From: Dastarcus helophoroides
Taxonomy: Eukaryota; Arthropoda; Insecta; Coleoptera; Bothrideridae
DNA length: 64,000 bases
Reading direction: 5' to 3'
Assembly (NCBI GenBank): GCA_028583605.1
Contig: CM053325.1
Span: 43,346,987-43,410,986, forward strand
A program made the translations under genes and the position numbers. Shown here one piece after another: positions 1-14,300 of the stretch. The notes under the pieces are model-generated. The model was not told the DNA's origin, made no database searches, and was given only the letters and a program-made list of their open reading frames with translations. How positions within the stretch are numbered: the first letter of the stretch is position 1; every line of letters begins with the position of its first letter.

Positions 1-740
1 TTGGATTTCTCACAATTCTGATTTTTAAAATTTTCGAACTTTTTTTAGAATGTTTACTGTTTTTTTAAATGTCAACCTTTTGTCATCAAATTTAGGTTTT
101 CTTTGAAGACATGATTTTTTCCAGAATTTAAACTTTTTCAAAATTTTAATTTTTTTGTGAAAACGACGAATTTTAATGTTTTTAGAAGTTTCGACCTATG
201 TAGTAAATAATATTTTTCTTTGAAAAATTGAAAAATTTGACTTTATTTGAAAAATTTACTTTTTTTCGAAAATTGGGTTTTCTGAAAATTTCGGTTTTTA
301 AACTTTTTGAACCTTTTTTGTAATTTTCACTTCTATAAAAATGTTAACCTCTTGTCATTAAATTTCGGCTTTTTTCTCAAAATATTATGACTTTTTTCAG
401 AAATTAAAGTTTTTTCAAAATTTAAATTTTTTATTAAAATTTCGACTTTTTTTCAAATATTTCATTTTTTTTTCAAAGTTTCGATTGTTATGTAATAAAC
501 TGGTTTTTTATAAGAAAAATTTAAAAATTCGACTCTGAAAATGTGCACTATTTTGAAAAATTGGATGTTTCTCAAAATTTCAATTTTTAAAATTTTCGAA
601 TTTTTTCTTAAATCTTTCACTTTCCTTTTAAAGTTTTATCAAATTTTGTCAATTTTTTAAGGTAGGCATTTTTTTAGAATTTAAACTTTTCCAAAATTTC
701 ATATTTTTGAGAAAGTTTCGATTTTTATCTAGTAAATTAC
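1..740. repeat. Degenerate poly-T / AAATTTCGA phrase block
   Basis: Imperfect repetition of a phrase of roughly 20-30 nt in which T runs alternate with cores such as AAATTTCGA, AAAATTTCG and TTTCGACTTTTT. The T-rich strand is the plus strand. No reading frame and no terminal repeats are visible. The same phrase returns in at least six other blocks of the window. Confidence 0.6.
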
Positions 741-3570
741 CTATTACCTGGGACTTCGTTTCGTCTGCCGATTGAATTGAATAATTAGAATTTAACAGAA
801 AAATTGTCCAAAATTAAAGAAAGTTTTTAAATTTCTTGAATTGACGGATCATTCTATTTGTTTTAATTTGTCTCTGCAATAGATTGTGCTGCCGATCAAA
901 TATGCTTTCTTATTTATAAAATTATTTTAGATAAACGTAATAGACTTAATTTAATCAGCTATGCACAGCTTTATGCGTGCAGATTACACTATCTTCTTTT
1001 GTCTAAAGAAATTACCACCCTATAAGTATCGTCAAATTTGAAAAGAGAATATCCAAATACACGAAATTATTCTGTAAGTTATATTTCAAATTATATTATT
1101 TTATTTTGTAAACAGTTTTAAAGACACTATATAGAGTTAAATACACGGAAAATATAACAAAAAGAACAAAGCAAAATCGATGGGTTACCAAAATATGGAA
1201 CTGTCAGACCAAGACCATTTTTTTCCTCTAAAAAAATCCTTCCAACAAGTTACATTAGGTTAGAACCCTTCTCGTTAGACGACGCCGTCGTTGTGTCGTC
1301 ATTGCCAAGCTTTGCTTATTTACAAAGAAAATGAGTCGCGCCATATGTGCGAGAGTAGAAAATCGAGAAAGTGCACGAGATCTGGCAACACTGAAGTGGA
1401 CAAACAGATAGATAAACGCACTTTCACATTTATATATTAGTAAGAATTATACTGCTCCGCGTTATATCGCGAAAACGGTTGATTAAAATGAAGAAATAAA
1501 TAGAACCGTTTTTGTATATAAAAAATTTGATAATAATCCCAATTTGCTTTCGAGTCATCGAACGCGAAATTTGAACAAAAAAACGGTTTTTCGTGACATC
1601 TGACTTTGAATATCTCGCAATGCCAGCACGAAATCGTTAAAAAAATTTTACCTGTGCTTATATTATAGCACCTCAATGGAAATGGTAAAAAAACTGGACA
1701 TTTTTTTGTAGATTGTTATTTTTATATCTAAAACAACTGGATTAATGTAGGCTTTTAAAAATAAAAGTGTATTTTGAAACCACAGATAAACGAAGTTGGG
1801 ATTTCCGCCAGTTTTGGTCCAAAAAAACAAGTTTCGGCTGAGATTTCGTTTTCGGACAAACATCGGCTAAACTTCGGCCACGCGAAACTCCAAACGTGAA
1901 ATTAAAAAACACATTTAAAAAAACGGAAATATTTATAATTCAAATTCAAGATTCAACTAGAAATTTCGATTTTAAAGTTTAAAGTATTTAATTCCCGAAT
2001 TTAAAATGAAAACTTTCAAACAAAGCTTAAAATTAAGGAAAAAAAACTGGGAAATTATTATACAAATATCCTCAAATTTTTGAGTTTTAAACTTAAAAAT
2101 TTAATATGTATATGAATACAGTTCTCATAATTTTCGGTTTCTGTCGAAATCACACCAGAAGCCAAAATTTTGTTTCGATTTCTGCAAAAAAGTTGGTTTC
2201 GGTCGGTATCTAATTTTTTATAATTTAAATTGAAAAGTTCAAACGAACCTGGACTATTTTAAATCTGTGAAGGTTAAAGTTACTGAAATTGTGACCTTTG
2301 TGTAATGAAAAATCAAAAACAGGTGCATATTAAAGTTGTATCAGTTGTCTCATTAACGTGACTCTCTAACAAAAGCAAATTATTTTAATGTTGAATCCAA
2401 ATTCATTTGAAAAAATAACTTTCTTTTTATTTATATTGTAGGATAACTTGAAGCAAAATATGAAATAATACATAATTTTTCATTAAATGACTTGATATTA
2501 ACACATTTCATTGGCGTTTGGGATTTTAAATTTAATGAAATAATTAATCAATGTGTACAAATCAATGGCTGCCAAATTTATTGTTTGTTAATTTTCGATA
2601 TTGAAATAGTTTTCAATTAAAAAGAACAGCTTTCTTAGTGTTAGTGTTTTTGAAAATTTAAAAGTTAACAAATCAAAAAGCCTACAATTTATTTGTTAAT
2701 TTGTGAAAATTTCAATTTGGAGATATACGATATTATGAAGTCTTTTGAAGGTCATTTTTGATTTTGATTGGATTCTATTGTTCGGTATTGTACTAATTTC
2801 ACATAATTGTTGTTTTGCAAAAACAGGTAGTTTTTAAGTAATGTATTGTAATTGTTTTATGGCAAATATAATTATACGATAATAGAGATAATAATAAAAC
2901 AGATCCATATTTGTCATTATAATTAAGAATTTTGTTTTTTTAACACCCACCATAATTCTAAGTCTTAATAACCAGCTACAACAATTTGCTAGTTCAATGA
3001 ACTGTTGCTAGAAAGAATTCGTAAAGTAATTATGTTGATGCAGAGACCCCCATTCTAGCATGAGGGTTTATTGTATAGATCAAGGAAGAGTTTTTCACAA
3101 CACCACCAAAGTGCTGAAAGAGTGATGGAAAGATTTGCATCGAGCACTCTTTCAGAGTTGGAAACTGATAGGAAACCAACAGGATACAGCATTAAATAAA
3201 TTCTCAACAAATGTTTTTCCTATGGGCCAATTTATTATTTATAATTATAATTACGTTCTCTTCGAAAAAGTGAAAATTAATTGTGGTACAAACTTCCTAG
3301 AGAGCGCAAAAAAAATAAAAAGACATTAGGTACTTTCTTCATAAAAAAGCGAAAAATTGGAAATGCAGAAGAATCTGAATGATCTCAAACATAAATTGTA
3401 GCTTACAATGTTATTTACTGTTATACTTTATTTATTTCTTATGTTTCTATATTTGTAAAAAATAAGTTTTTGGTGTTGGATTGTTATAAAAAACATATTA
3501 AATGACAAAATACTTGAACAAGTTTTTCATTTCATACCCCTTTTCCATTGATCCCATTATTAATATGAAG

Positions 3571-3650
3571 ATGACCTCGTTTAACGCTATTTCTTATCAC
3601 GCTCTACTTTGATGGAACGTAACCCTCGCGTTAAGCGGGGTTTTACTGTA
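3571..3650 (-). mobile_element. Solo end resembling a pogo/Tigger-type terminal repeat
   Basis: Read on the minus strand from 3650 it begins TACAGTAAAACCCCGCTTAA, continues with GCGAGGGTTACGTTCC, and later repeats GCGTTAAACGAGG. This layout resembles ends of pogo/Tigger-like elements. No matching opposite end was found nearby, so it is either a relic or a coincidental match. Confidence 0.35.
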
Positions 3651-3898
3651 TTTCATTTTATGAAAAGAAGGAAGTTTTGAATGAATTAACACTGCTTTTT
3701 TATACTTGTTAAATGTTAACGATAAACATAAAAAAAATGTGTAAAAATACGAACTAATACGCATGCATTATAGAACTACTACTCTAAAATTATATTATAA
3801 TGAGATGTAGTGATGAGATGTATTTTATATTAGACGCGTAAGTTGTGTAATATAACTTACGTACCTGCAACAATATCTAAATACTACACATTAGACAT

Positions 3899-3904
3899 TT
3901 TATT
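3899..3904 (-). promoter_or_regulatory. Possible polyadenylation signal of Cht6
   Basis: The minus strand reads AATAAA here, about 510 nt beyond the stop codon, with further A/T-rich sequence after it. It is the first canonical hexamer I notice; an ATTAAA variant near 4169-4174 is an alternative. In such AT-rich sequence, chance matches are common. Confidence 0.3.
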
Positions 3905-4411
3905 CGGGTTGAGAACTCGTCACAGTTTGATACATTATCCGGCTTAGTTTCGATTTCTTAAACCTCTAAAATATGAATTGGTTTTAAAAAAGTCTTAGTT
4001 TTAAATTGGACTGATAAATTTAAATTAATAACTTGACAATTTAAATTGAGTGCTAAAGTGAAATCCAAAAGACAATATTCATGCATTTTCTAAACATGCA
4101 ACTACACAAATCAATTTTCAAAACGTTTTTGCAGGAAAAGAAAATACTTTATCTCGTAATATTATATATTTAATTTCGAAAGTACAAGAGACTCACTGGC
4201 CACTTACATCAAGAAGAAATAAAAATACCATATTTATGGCACAAGGAAAAGATAAAAGAATTAAAAGACAGTGCTTCTATATTACAAAGTGCTTTATATA
4301 CAAACATCAATCAAATCACATCACACAAATACACACAAAAGTCTTTAAATAATAACAACATATTAATATATACATAACATTATTGTATACCTACACATAA
4401 TTTTTTTTACA

Positions 4412-7400
4412 TCAAGTAACTGATTTCGAATCATTTTTAGGTACACCTACACTAAGGTCCGCAAAAAAGGGAGTCTCCCCTATCTTTTTATTCAAATTTT
4501 GCAAACCCACAATCGGGTGATCGACAATTTTTCTTGCCATAGCTACTTGTATTGGGACAATTTTAATTTTTTCTTGGTTATTTTTCGGTGCCACTTCCAC
4601 AACTTTAGCCCTCATTGTAACCTCCCCGTCTTGTTCCAGAAGTCTTATTGGGACTAAATTGGTCTTATCCGTTGCTACTTCGAAGTGGCTTCTACTTTCA
4701 TCGGGTTTTAGAATACGAATGTTAACAAATCTAGAATTACCAAACTCGAATATATCACTATCAGAATTATCTAATACTTTCTTAGGTGAATCGGATTGGA
4801 ACAACCCCTCCAGGGCTATAGTTGAGGCTTCTGTTGAATATTTAGGTTTAGGCGTTATAATATTAATTCCTGAGTTTGCACTCTTTGTATCTTTTTTGGC
4901 CTCGTTTGTTTTATGATTATGAACTTTGCTACTTCCATCATATATTTCGAATTTTCTTTCTTCCCTATGGTTACTTGGTGTTTCACCGTAAAGGTTTTTC
5001 AGGTCAGCAAGATTAACTTCTCTTACTATTGCTTTCATTGTTGTAAATGGCGATGTTTCTTTGGCGGTGTCGACTTGGGTGGAAACGTCATTTTCGAGAA
5101 GTCCTGAACTTGAGTTTTTAGTGTCATTATTATCGACCACTTTAATCACCGTTACTCTGCTTATAGCTCCCAGTTTGTTTAGAACGGGTCCCAAATCTTC
5201 CTTGAGAGGAATATGGCCTTTACTAGTGTTTCTAGCATACTCATTCTTAGCATGTACTTCCACAATTCTGTTAACTTCAATTAGACGCTCGACTTTGCTT
5301 AGTGAGTTATTTCCACCAGTTTCGTTGCTTGGAGTTGGAGTTGTTTCAGGATTTATCTCCGTTATTGTTTCAGCGAAAACATGGTAAAACGTCGTTGGAT
5401 TCTCTGTTGTATCAACTTGCTTTGCTTCTTCTGTGGTAGGTGTAGAAGCATAAACTGGTATATTCATTTTTCTCTTTTTAGAAAATAGATTCTTGTTTCT
5501 AGCCCTTGAAATAGTTAAATCTTCTCTAACCGTCGTGGTAGTGGAAGGTTCAGTAGTTCTTTTGAATGAATATGATCTAGTAGTACCACTTCTAATTCTA
5601 TTGGGAATTCTGGTGGTTGACGAGAATTTTCGTGGCTTAGCCTCGATTGTAGATTTAGTTCTGAATTTTATGTCAGAATTTTCATTTTCTTCGTTTCTTT
5701 CATCTTCATTAAAATCATCAATATTTTCTTCAATGCTTTCATCATCATTTTTAGTTATTCGTTCCGTAGTCGTACTTGTCCTGTACAGTTTTCTATTCAA
5801 TATTCTTTTAGGAGCTTTTGTGGGGCTATCAAAAGTCGACGTTGTCCTGAAAGTTGGACGATAGAGTCGCTTTCTCGTATTGTTTTTGGTTCTAGCAGTG
5901 GTACTACTTGGAGATGTTGGCTCTTCGGTGATTCGCTTAGGTACCGTAAATTTTGGTCTTAAGTTGACTGTTCGTAAACGCGTGCGTCTTTGAGATGTTG
6001 TTTCAATTTTAATATTAGTGGTTGTTAGTTCATCAACTGGTGTTGTACTATCTATTTCATTTAGTTCAGGATAAATTGTATCAGTCGTTTCGGGTTCATC
6101 ACTTTCTAAGGTGCTCATAGCGAGTGTAGTTATTTTGCCTTCATCATCACTTACGACGTTATCTAATAATGTTGTTTCAATTATATCATTTAATAGAGTC
6201 GTTTTTTCTGGCTCATATTTTAATGTCGTCACGGCATCCTCATTCTCTGTATCCACAAAAGTTTGTGCAATTACATTATAGTTTGAAGGTTCACTATTAG
6301 TTGTTAATTCCTCCGTTGGTGCATCATCTTCAACAGGTAAAATAGTAGTTTGTGGAAGCGATGTAGAGGCTCGAATTAAGTTAGTTTTATTTCTCCGGGT
6401 AATTGGTAACTTCTGAGTTGTTTGCCTAAACCTATTACGACCTCGACCAATTAATTGTTTTAGCGATTCTGATGAAGTTTTTAATTTTTCTTTTACGGTG
6501 GTTGATTCCAATTCAATTTTTATTGGCTCAGTGCTAATATCTGATAATGTGGTATCTAAATCAGTAGTTGTTTCTGAACTCTTATTACTTCCAGCGTACG
6601 ATCGGATAGACGAAATTTCTTCATTAAGGGCTATAGGCTGTAGCGTAAAAGATCTCAATAAAGATTCCGTATTAGTGTCTTGTGTCTCTGTTGTAGTTTC
6701 CTCTACTTTGTCTGTTATAATTGGAAATGTTTCAGTGATAGGCCTCAGTTTTCGTATAATTTTTCTAGTTCTATGAGCAGGACTGGGGGTGGTTGTAGTA
6801 GTTGAATCTACAATTGAAGGCTTCGTAGGTTTTAACTTACGCACTATTTTTCTAGTTCTAACAATTATATTTGGCTCTGTTACTCGATCTCGTGGTTTTT
6901 CGAATTCTTTAAAACCCTTACTGAAAGCTTTCTTATCCTGAAAACTAAGAGCGTTATCACTGCTTTGTCTAATATTGGATTCTGACAATTTTATATTTTC
7001 ATCTTCTTGATTCACATCTTCGACTGATTCGTTTTCATTTTCGTCTTCATTTGTTACTAATGTCAGTCCTTGTGTTTTCGTAAATGGATTAAAATTGGGC
7101 CTATTAAAGAGTTTTCGGTTGTAACTATTTAATCGGATCGATGGTGAAAGTTCAAATCTTTCATTTGTGTCCACTTTTGGTGTTGTCGACCTAAATCTTC
7201 TTATTACTTTCCTCGTTCGGCCAAAATGATGATTTGAGTTATCCAAAGTCTCGCGCGCTGTAGTACTTTCTGCACTTTCTTTTAAAACAGGTCTAACTCT
7301 TCTACCTCGGTTTGCTAACTTTGATAGTGGTGGTTCTAGAGTAGCGACATCCTGCTGCTTAAAGGCAAAACCCCTTCCTCTGGCTGTTGAGATGCTAACT

Positions 7401-8312
7401 GGGGCATCAGTCGTCTTATAGAACCTGCTTTGCACCCTTCTAGTGTTTGCGGCATCATCTGATCCTGAAATTATCTGGTCCTGACTTTCATCTAAATTTT
7501 TGACAAAAAGATTTTGTCTTCTACTGATTGGTGGCTTGGGCAATACCTTGGAAGTTGCTTCAACTGAATCGCTAGATCCTTCCGTCGTAGTTCTTGTTAG
7601 TGGCCTCACTCTTCGTCTATACGTTGGTATGACTGCGCCTTTTCTGAATTTATTAATCTCTATATCAGCAGCTGTCAATGATGATAAATCTTCTATAGCA
7701 GTAGGTCTATATTGTCTAGCATCAAAATCGTTGATTTCATTTCTCTCAGTTGTAGTTGAAAATCTTTTCTTTTGCCTTTGAGAACCAACAAGTGATTTAG
7801 GCGTCTCTTCAACGTTTAGTGAAGCTTCCGTTGTTTTTAAATTGAATCTAGATATACCTCTTCTTGTGGAGACATTTTGTGGGTTTTCGGTGACACTATC
7901 GCTTACATGACTAGTGCTAGCAGATTGCTCTTTGAGTCGAAATTTGTAATTTTTGTCACTCACCTTGCTTTTTTCTGTAGACACTTCAGATATTGGTCTG
8001 AGACTTGTCGTTGATCCTCGCGTAGGAAATGAAAATGGTCTTGGTTCAAGTAATATGGGTGTCGTTCGTTTATTGGTGATGAGTGTTTGTTTTGCACCAT
8101 TTATACTAAATTCCGTTGTTGAAATCGGAATATTTTGTTGATTTATTAGCACGGTTGTACCGAGATTAAAGTTTTTGCTAACAGACGCCGATTCCGGAAC
8201 AATTGTTGTCGCCACAGGCTCGGTGGTTATATCAACATTTAGTAAGCTAGTAGTAATTTCTACAGGTATCGGCTGCAGGTGTACGGTTGATCCACGAGTT
8301 ACTATTACATAC
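4412..8312 (-). CDS. Cht6: Cht6 exon Q: 3.9 kb last exon, Thr/Ser/Arg-rich mucin-like tail
   Basis: A single exon of 1299 codons with a TGA stop at 4412-4414, opened by a TTTTAG acceptor at 8313. Composition is dominated by Thr, Ser, Glu, Arg and Lys, with no cysteine-rich domain, membrane anchor or second CBM14. A basic motif recurs, roughly R-x-R-K-hydrophobic-hydrophobic-R-x-hydrophobic-R-x-T-T: RTRKIVRKLKP (about 6820-6863), RTRKIIRKLRP (about 6740-6776), RRRVRPLTRTT (about 7588-7623), RTRKVIRRFRSTT (about 7183-7222), and others. Acidic blocks (DEDENENESVEDVNQEDEN) alternate with it. The last 300 residues are less repetitive and contain longer hydrophobic patches. Long unstructured tails are typical of group VI chitinases; a role in matrix anchoring is inference. 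Confidence 0.9.
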
Positions 8313-11300
8313 CTAAAATAAATAAGACATAATAAAATTCCTGTAATTTGTTATTCATCATATTCTTTCTTACTTTGGAGTTGATGAATCTTTCGTGTCC
8401 TTTATGTTGACTATATCGGAATTAGTTGTACTTCTGCTGACAGTTTTGTAACTGTAACAAAATATAATATTTCATTACTAAAATAACAATAAGTTTAAAA
8501 AATGCTTTATTCAAGCCTTCATTTATTAGGATAATAGTAGCCGTATTTACTCATATTTTTTAACTATAAAAATCATAAGCGTGATTTGGTATTATAAGCA
8601 ATGTGGTGGATAGAATCTTACCTAGATGTAGTACTACTATCTTCAGTTGTCTGTTGAGGCTGCGTTGTACTCCTCGAGGATCCTCTTCTTATTTCCGTAT
8701 ACCTTGTAAAAGAAACAAACCGAATGTTTAGCAGGAGGTGTGTCTAAATTACCAAGACTGTGAACTTACTTTGATGTAACTGAACCTTCAGTGGTAGTAG
8801 GTCGAGATCGTCTGATGTTGATGTATTGTGGGGTAGAATTCCTGACGAAAAGTGGCTTTTCTTCCTTGCTTCCTCCTTCTTCTTCTTCTTGGCTTCCTTC
8901 TCCCAGAATTTTGTTTCTATTAAAGTTGGATCTGCTATTGAAAATCTCTTTTAGTCACAAATATTGCAGTGTATTTTAAAGTCAATCTCGACAGGGAATA
9001 GGCATTGTGGTAGTTTTAAGTATGTAATAATATTTTTCAGAAATATGTAATTAATTAGGAACAAGAAAATGTAAAGGTGAAATATTTTGTTGTTAATTTA
9101 AATTTGTTCAAGGTAACACACTAAAAAGAATTATTCTGGAAAATTTGGTTATAAATGGGTTATATATGGGAGCTCTTTTTGAATACATTTTATGTTTGTA
9201 AATATAAATTAAAAAAACAAACTAATTTTGGTAATTTACTTACTTTGTTGATTCTTCATCAGCACTAACTTTGGGCCTTCTAATATTGACATATTCCGGA
9301 TGAAGAGTCTTTCTGGATTTACTTTCCAATTCAGTCTTTTCATTTTCACTTTCATTCCCAGTTTCTTCGTCTTTTTCAATTTTTTCGGTTGTTGGTCTTT
9401 GTCTTATAATACTGGTGTAGGTTGGACGCGATTTAGCGGATTTTTCATTGCTGCTCACATCATTTTGATTCAGACCAACATTTTGGGGACCTCTGCTATT
9501 TCTATTTATTGTATTATAACTAAAAAATTGACAATTTATAATATATTTATTTTTCCTTGGAGATGTATAAAAAGCATATTTCATCTTAGAAGATAAGATA
9601 TCTGCTTTCGTTTACAATATTATTATTACAAGAATTAGTCAATACATGCTGATTCAAAACTCGATACACAAATTTTAAGAGAGTACTTTTAAGATTAAAA
9701 TAAGACTTTTTCTGTATATAAAGATGTGTCCTAAAATGCATCTTCTCCGAGCTACAGGCATCGTAAGAAAAATCGATTTTGTCTAATTGTGACTAGAATT
9801 AGAGCCTCTATTTATTTTTTAATTCAAAAATGCTGTTAACTTTAGGGAGGATGAAGGGTAATTTACACTGAAAAACTCCAAATTCAAATAAAATCTTCTA
9901 GCTGGCCGTGAAAAATCTAAAATTTTGATCTTTTGCATTTTTTTGATATAAATAACCGTTTGCAAGAAGATCGTGTTAAACTAAAATTATCAAAATAATC
10001 GTCATCCAAATTTAACTAAACTTAGAGGAACATTTCAGTTTTTTAGCTAAACTGCATTAATTATTTTATAACAAATATAAAAAATGCCCTTCGCTTCCTC
10101 TATCATATAACCCTTCTTTTTGCTGCACATAGACTGCCAGACACGTTCACTCTAATTCGGAGGAGGTGCATTTGAGGACCCATGTTTATAGGAATAGAAA
10201 GACTTATTTTGCTCCCAAAAACACGCTTTTAAAATTTGGGCATCGAATTTTGAATTACTCTGTATAATCAAGATTTAATCAATAATTGCAAATTATTTCA
10301 ACAAAAATTTTAAATACTCATAACTGTTGAATGTATAGAAATAACTTTGTATGGCGCTGAACTATTATGCTTTTTTTGTAAATTATAACTGGAATTATAT
10401 TTATTAGAGGGTAGATACTTGAGGAAATCTGTGAATAAGCCATCTTTAACAAAAACTCACCTTACAGTCTTCGGATTATTTTTGTTAGATTTGCTGAAAA
10501 ATCTTTCGACTAGAGTCTTAGTTAGTGTTGAAGGAGTTGTACCTAAAGAACCAGTGGATGGATTGGTCTCATGAATTTTCAGCTGTTTTTCCAATTCCTC
10601 TATTCCACCTGATTAAAATATGTCATTAAAATTTGGAACTCTATTTATTACTTATTTATTAATTTACCTGCTTTTTTAATTAAATCAATTAATTCTTTAA
10701 TAACTTTGGGATCTTCCTCGGAATCTTTTTCGTTCCGAATGCCAGTCTCTTCATCATCATATTCATACTCATCCTATGAAAACAATCACATGAAAATAGT
10801 GGCATTTTGTTTGGATTGTACAGATTTCAGTTAGCGCTTTAGTTATACAGAGTCTTTCAACGAAAACTTAGCCCCACCCGCATAATTAGAAAACCGAAAT
10901 ATATTTTAGAATTCGTCGAGACTTGTCGATTTATGTTCTTGGAGGGACCATTTTTGACGATCAAACCAACTTGATATGTTTCCCCCTTAACCCCTAGCAT
11001 CCCACCACTTAAAATCTTCTAACAGAACTACTCTACTTGTAACATATCATTTTAAAGGCATTTTTATTGTAACTACAGTGGCTCACGCTTTTTGGAAATT
11101 GATTGAGAAGTAAAAACCGATATTTGTGTATGAGACAACTTAGTGCTCAGATTTTATAAAAAAAAACACTATATGGCTGTTAAATGGCTCTTGGTGGTCC
11201 ACAGATTATTTGTTACGGTAAAGCATCTTTACTTTATATCTATTTTAGGGGAAAGTGAGGGGAATTACAAGCACCTAAGGGAGATTTTAAATATAATGAA

Positions 11301-14300
11301 AATTTTGTTGTAGGTTTTTTTTTCATTGCTTATTCAGACTGTTCAATTATTTTACTAACCATCGTTAAAACCAACTTTTTAAATATATTTGTTTAACATC
11401 TCATCTAAGAGCAAAACCAAAATAGTACTTATTCAGCTTTACCCGACGTTAGTGAGCTAATGTCGAAGTAGCCTAATTATCAGCTACCAGCGTTAAATCA
11501 CGACAGAAATATTACAGGCTGGACCACATGTAATGGTACATAAGGCAAGAGTAGATTTTTCGTATAAAAATAACGTGATTTAGTCACATTTACCTTATAC
11601 CAAAAGTTGATATTAACAGAGATACAGGGTGTCAAAATTGAAAAAAAAATTGTGATTTTTTTCGCCTAACTGATGAACACATTTCACTAAAGAAAAGAAA
11701 TTTGGCATAGGGGGATAAGGGGCGCCACCTACGCTACCTCGTATTATTCTAAAGCATCATAACTTTTTTGTGCCTTTATGCACACTTATTTTAAATAGAT
11801 ATTTTCATTTACCTACATTTTTTACGTAAAAGAGGTATACTTTCTAAATGTTGATACAAACAACCGTTTTCAAGATAGTTGCCTTCAAAGTTTGCAGTAC
11901 GTCTATTTTAAGTTATGTAAATGTGCATTTTTCGCAGTAGTAATAAAACTGACTCGGAAATAGTTTATATCAAATATTATATTACTGACATTATTATTAC
12001 ACATATTTTTTTTTAATTTCTGAAACTAATTTAAATAAAATACCAAAACAAAATTTATTTTTAAAAATAAGTATGTGGGAAATGACCTTTTTTCATATAA
12101 AGGGATCGTAAACAATTGAAAATCTGGGTGTCTTTTATTAAAATTTATCTCCAAATATCTGCTTTGACCACCCACACTATTAAACTTTTTTTGTGTGGAC
12201 TCAGAGATCATATCCCACATCCTATGTTAGATAAAAAATTACGTTTAATTTTTTTGGATTTTCTTTATTGAGATTTTCAAAATTCAGGTAATAATATTAT
12301 TAGCAAAGTAATATTTGACATAAATTAGTTTCAGAGATGCCCTATGATTACTTTTTTTTAAGCCTACTTCGAAAGTTTAATATCTTAGTAATTTTAAACC
12401 AAGGCACGTCAAGCTTTAAAGGCAAATATCTTGAAAACGGTTGCTCGTATCAACTTTTAGAAAGTACACCTTTTTTACTTAGAAAATATAGGGAAATAAA
12501 ATAAGTTACTTAAAATTAATATACGTGGGTGCACAAAAAAGTTATGATGGTTTAAAATTATGCAGGACAGCGCAGATAGCGCCTCCTATCAGCTACTGGT
12601 AATATGTTAGCAAATTAGAGTTTGTCGACTTAAGAAACCCCCTTGTGCCAAATTTCGTGCCTATATTACAATTCATTCCATAGTTATACATAAAAATCGA
12701 TTCTTTTTTTCAACTTTGACACCCTGTATCTCTGTTAATATCAACTTTTGATATAAGGTAAATGTAGCTCAATCACATTATTTTTATTCGAAAAATCCAC
12801 CATTGCTCTGTGTACCATTACTTATGGTCCACTCTGTATAAATGCCGATTGTGATTTATCATCTGAATATTCCTTGTGTGCTCGGTTTCTACATAATTAA
12901 CACGATCCAATCTTTAAATGGGGGGCTTTTCCATTTTTCATTACCAAAAATACAACAATCTTCATTATTACATTTTTGAACCTTTTCTTTTTAGTTTTTA
13001 CTTTATTATAAACATTTTAAATAATTTGGAAATTTTTTACAATTTTTCAAGCATTCATTGATTAATACCGAGTGTTCCAGATTACCCGAACCAGCTCGTT
13101 CGCCATTGCGAAAAATATCATTATATCAATGTTGTCAATTAGTAACGCGATTTGTAAATAGTAAATATTCATGTCTATTTATTTCAATTTTAAAATAGAC
13201 TACAAGATAAGGTCAAAAATCCGATAGAAGAACGAGAACACATTAACACCAGCTGGGAGAAACTAAAAAAGAATATCGAAGAAGCAGTCACCAAGGCTCT
13301 TGAAACCAGAAAAACAACTCAACAAAATCTACGACCAAATCAAACACCATGGTTCTGTAAAGAAAATAAAGAACCGTGCAAAAAGAAAAAAGAAGCTTAT
13401 TTGAACAAACAAAAAACAGCAGAAGCTTATGAAAAATTAAAGAGAGTCCGGAACGATACCAATGCACTCCTCAGAAAGATCAAGAACAAACACTGGGAAA
13501 TGTTTTCAAAAAGAATGGAACAAGACTTCTATGGCCTGCAAAAACAGATATGGCGTTTAATCCAGCTAAAGCAAAGCAGTATAAAATGAACTTATTGAGG
13601 ATAATTACATTGAAAAAAGTACCTGGATGAAATACTTAAAGGAACTATATAAGACCCAAAAGACCGAAAGAGATGAACCGAATATACCTCAAATACAAGT
13701 TAATGAGGATATAAAGGAAACAGACATAATAACAGCATTACAAAAAACCAAAAATATAAAAAGCCCTAGTATAGATGGTATTTCAAACGAGCTTCTCAAA
13801 TATGGCGGAGGTGAACTAAAATAACAATTAATAATTCTAATCAACAAGATTTGCTCCAAATGTATAATCCCTGATGAATGGCGAACCAGTATAACAATTC
13901 TATTGTTTAAGTAGGACGACAAGAAAATATCAGCAAACTACAGCGGAATAAGTCTTCCTAGTACTACATTTAAATTTACTACCAAAATTATAACAAATAA
14001 AATCAACGAAATCATAACCTTAGGAGATGAGCAACAAGGTTTCCGATCAGGCAGATCATGTACTGATGCCGTATTCATCATTAGACAAATAGCTGAGAAA
14101 TCGATAGAACATAATAGGCCAACATTCATGAATTCATGTGATTTATTGACCTTGAGAAGGCGTTCGACAGGATACATTTAGAAGACGTGATGCACCTCCT
14201 GTAACAAGACACAAGTCACCAGTAGGACGAAGAAGCACAGGAAGACCCCGAAAGCGGTGGTGTGACAATATTCGAAGCGTGCAACCAGGGGCAAAGACGA

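Larger units (their letters stand above)
741..4411. other. 3' flank of Cht6, no gene recognised
   Basis: AT-rich sequence downstream of the chitinase stop. Short reading frames here (64-79 codons) show no recognisable motifs. A TTTCGG-rich stretch at about 1795-2215 may be an old repeat. A transposon-like end lies at 3571-3650. The part nearest 4411 is the Cht6 3' UTR. Confidence 0.6.

Noticed and set aside
4659..8141. Several plus-strand reading frames of 60-123 codons opposite the last chitinase exon
   Set aside because: They are antisense shadows: ACN, TCN and GAN codons on one strand rarely give stop codons on the other. Their Val/Leu/Ser composition is the mirror of the Thr/Glu/Arg tail.
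10462..10466. Earlier GTAAGG donor for exon L
   Set aside because: It would end the exon at phase 0, but the next exon needs a phase-2 junction. The GTGAGT donor five bases on fits exactly.
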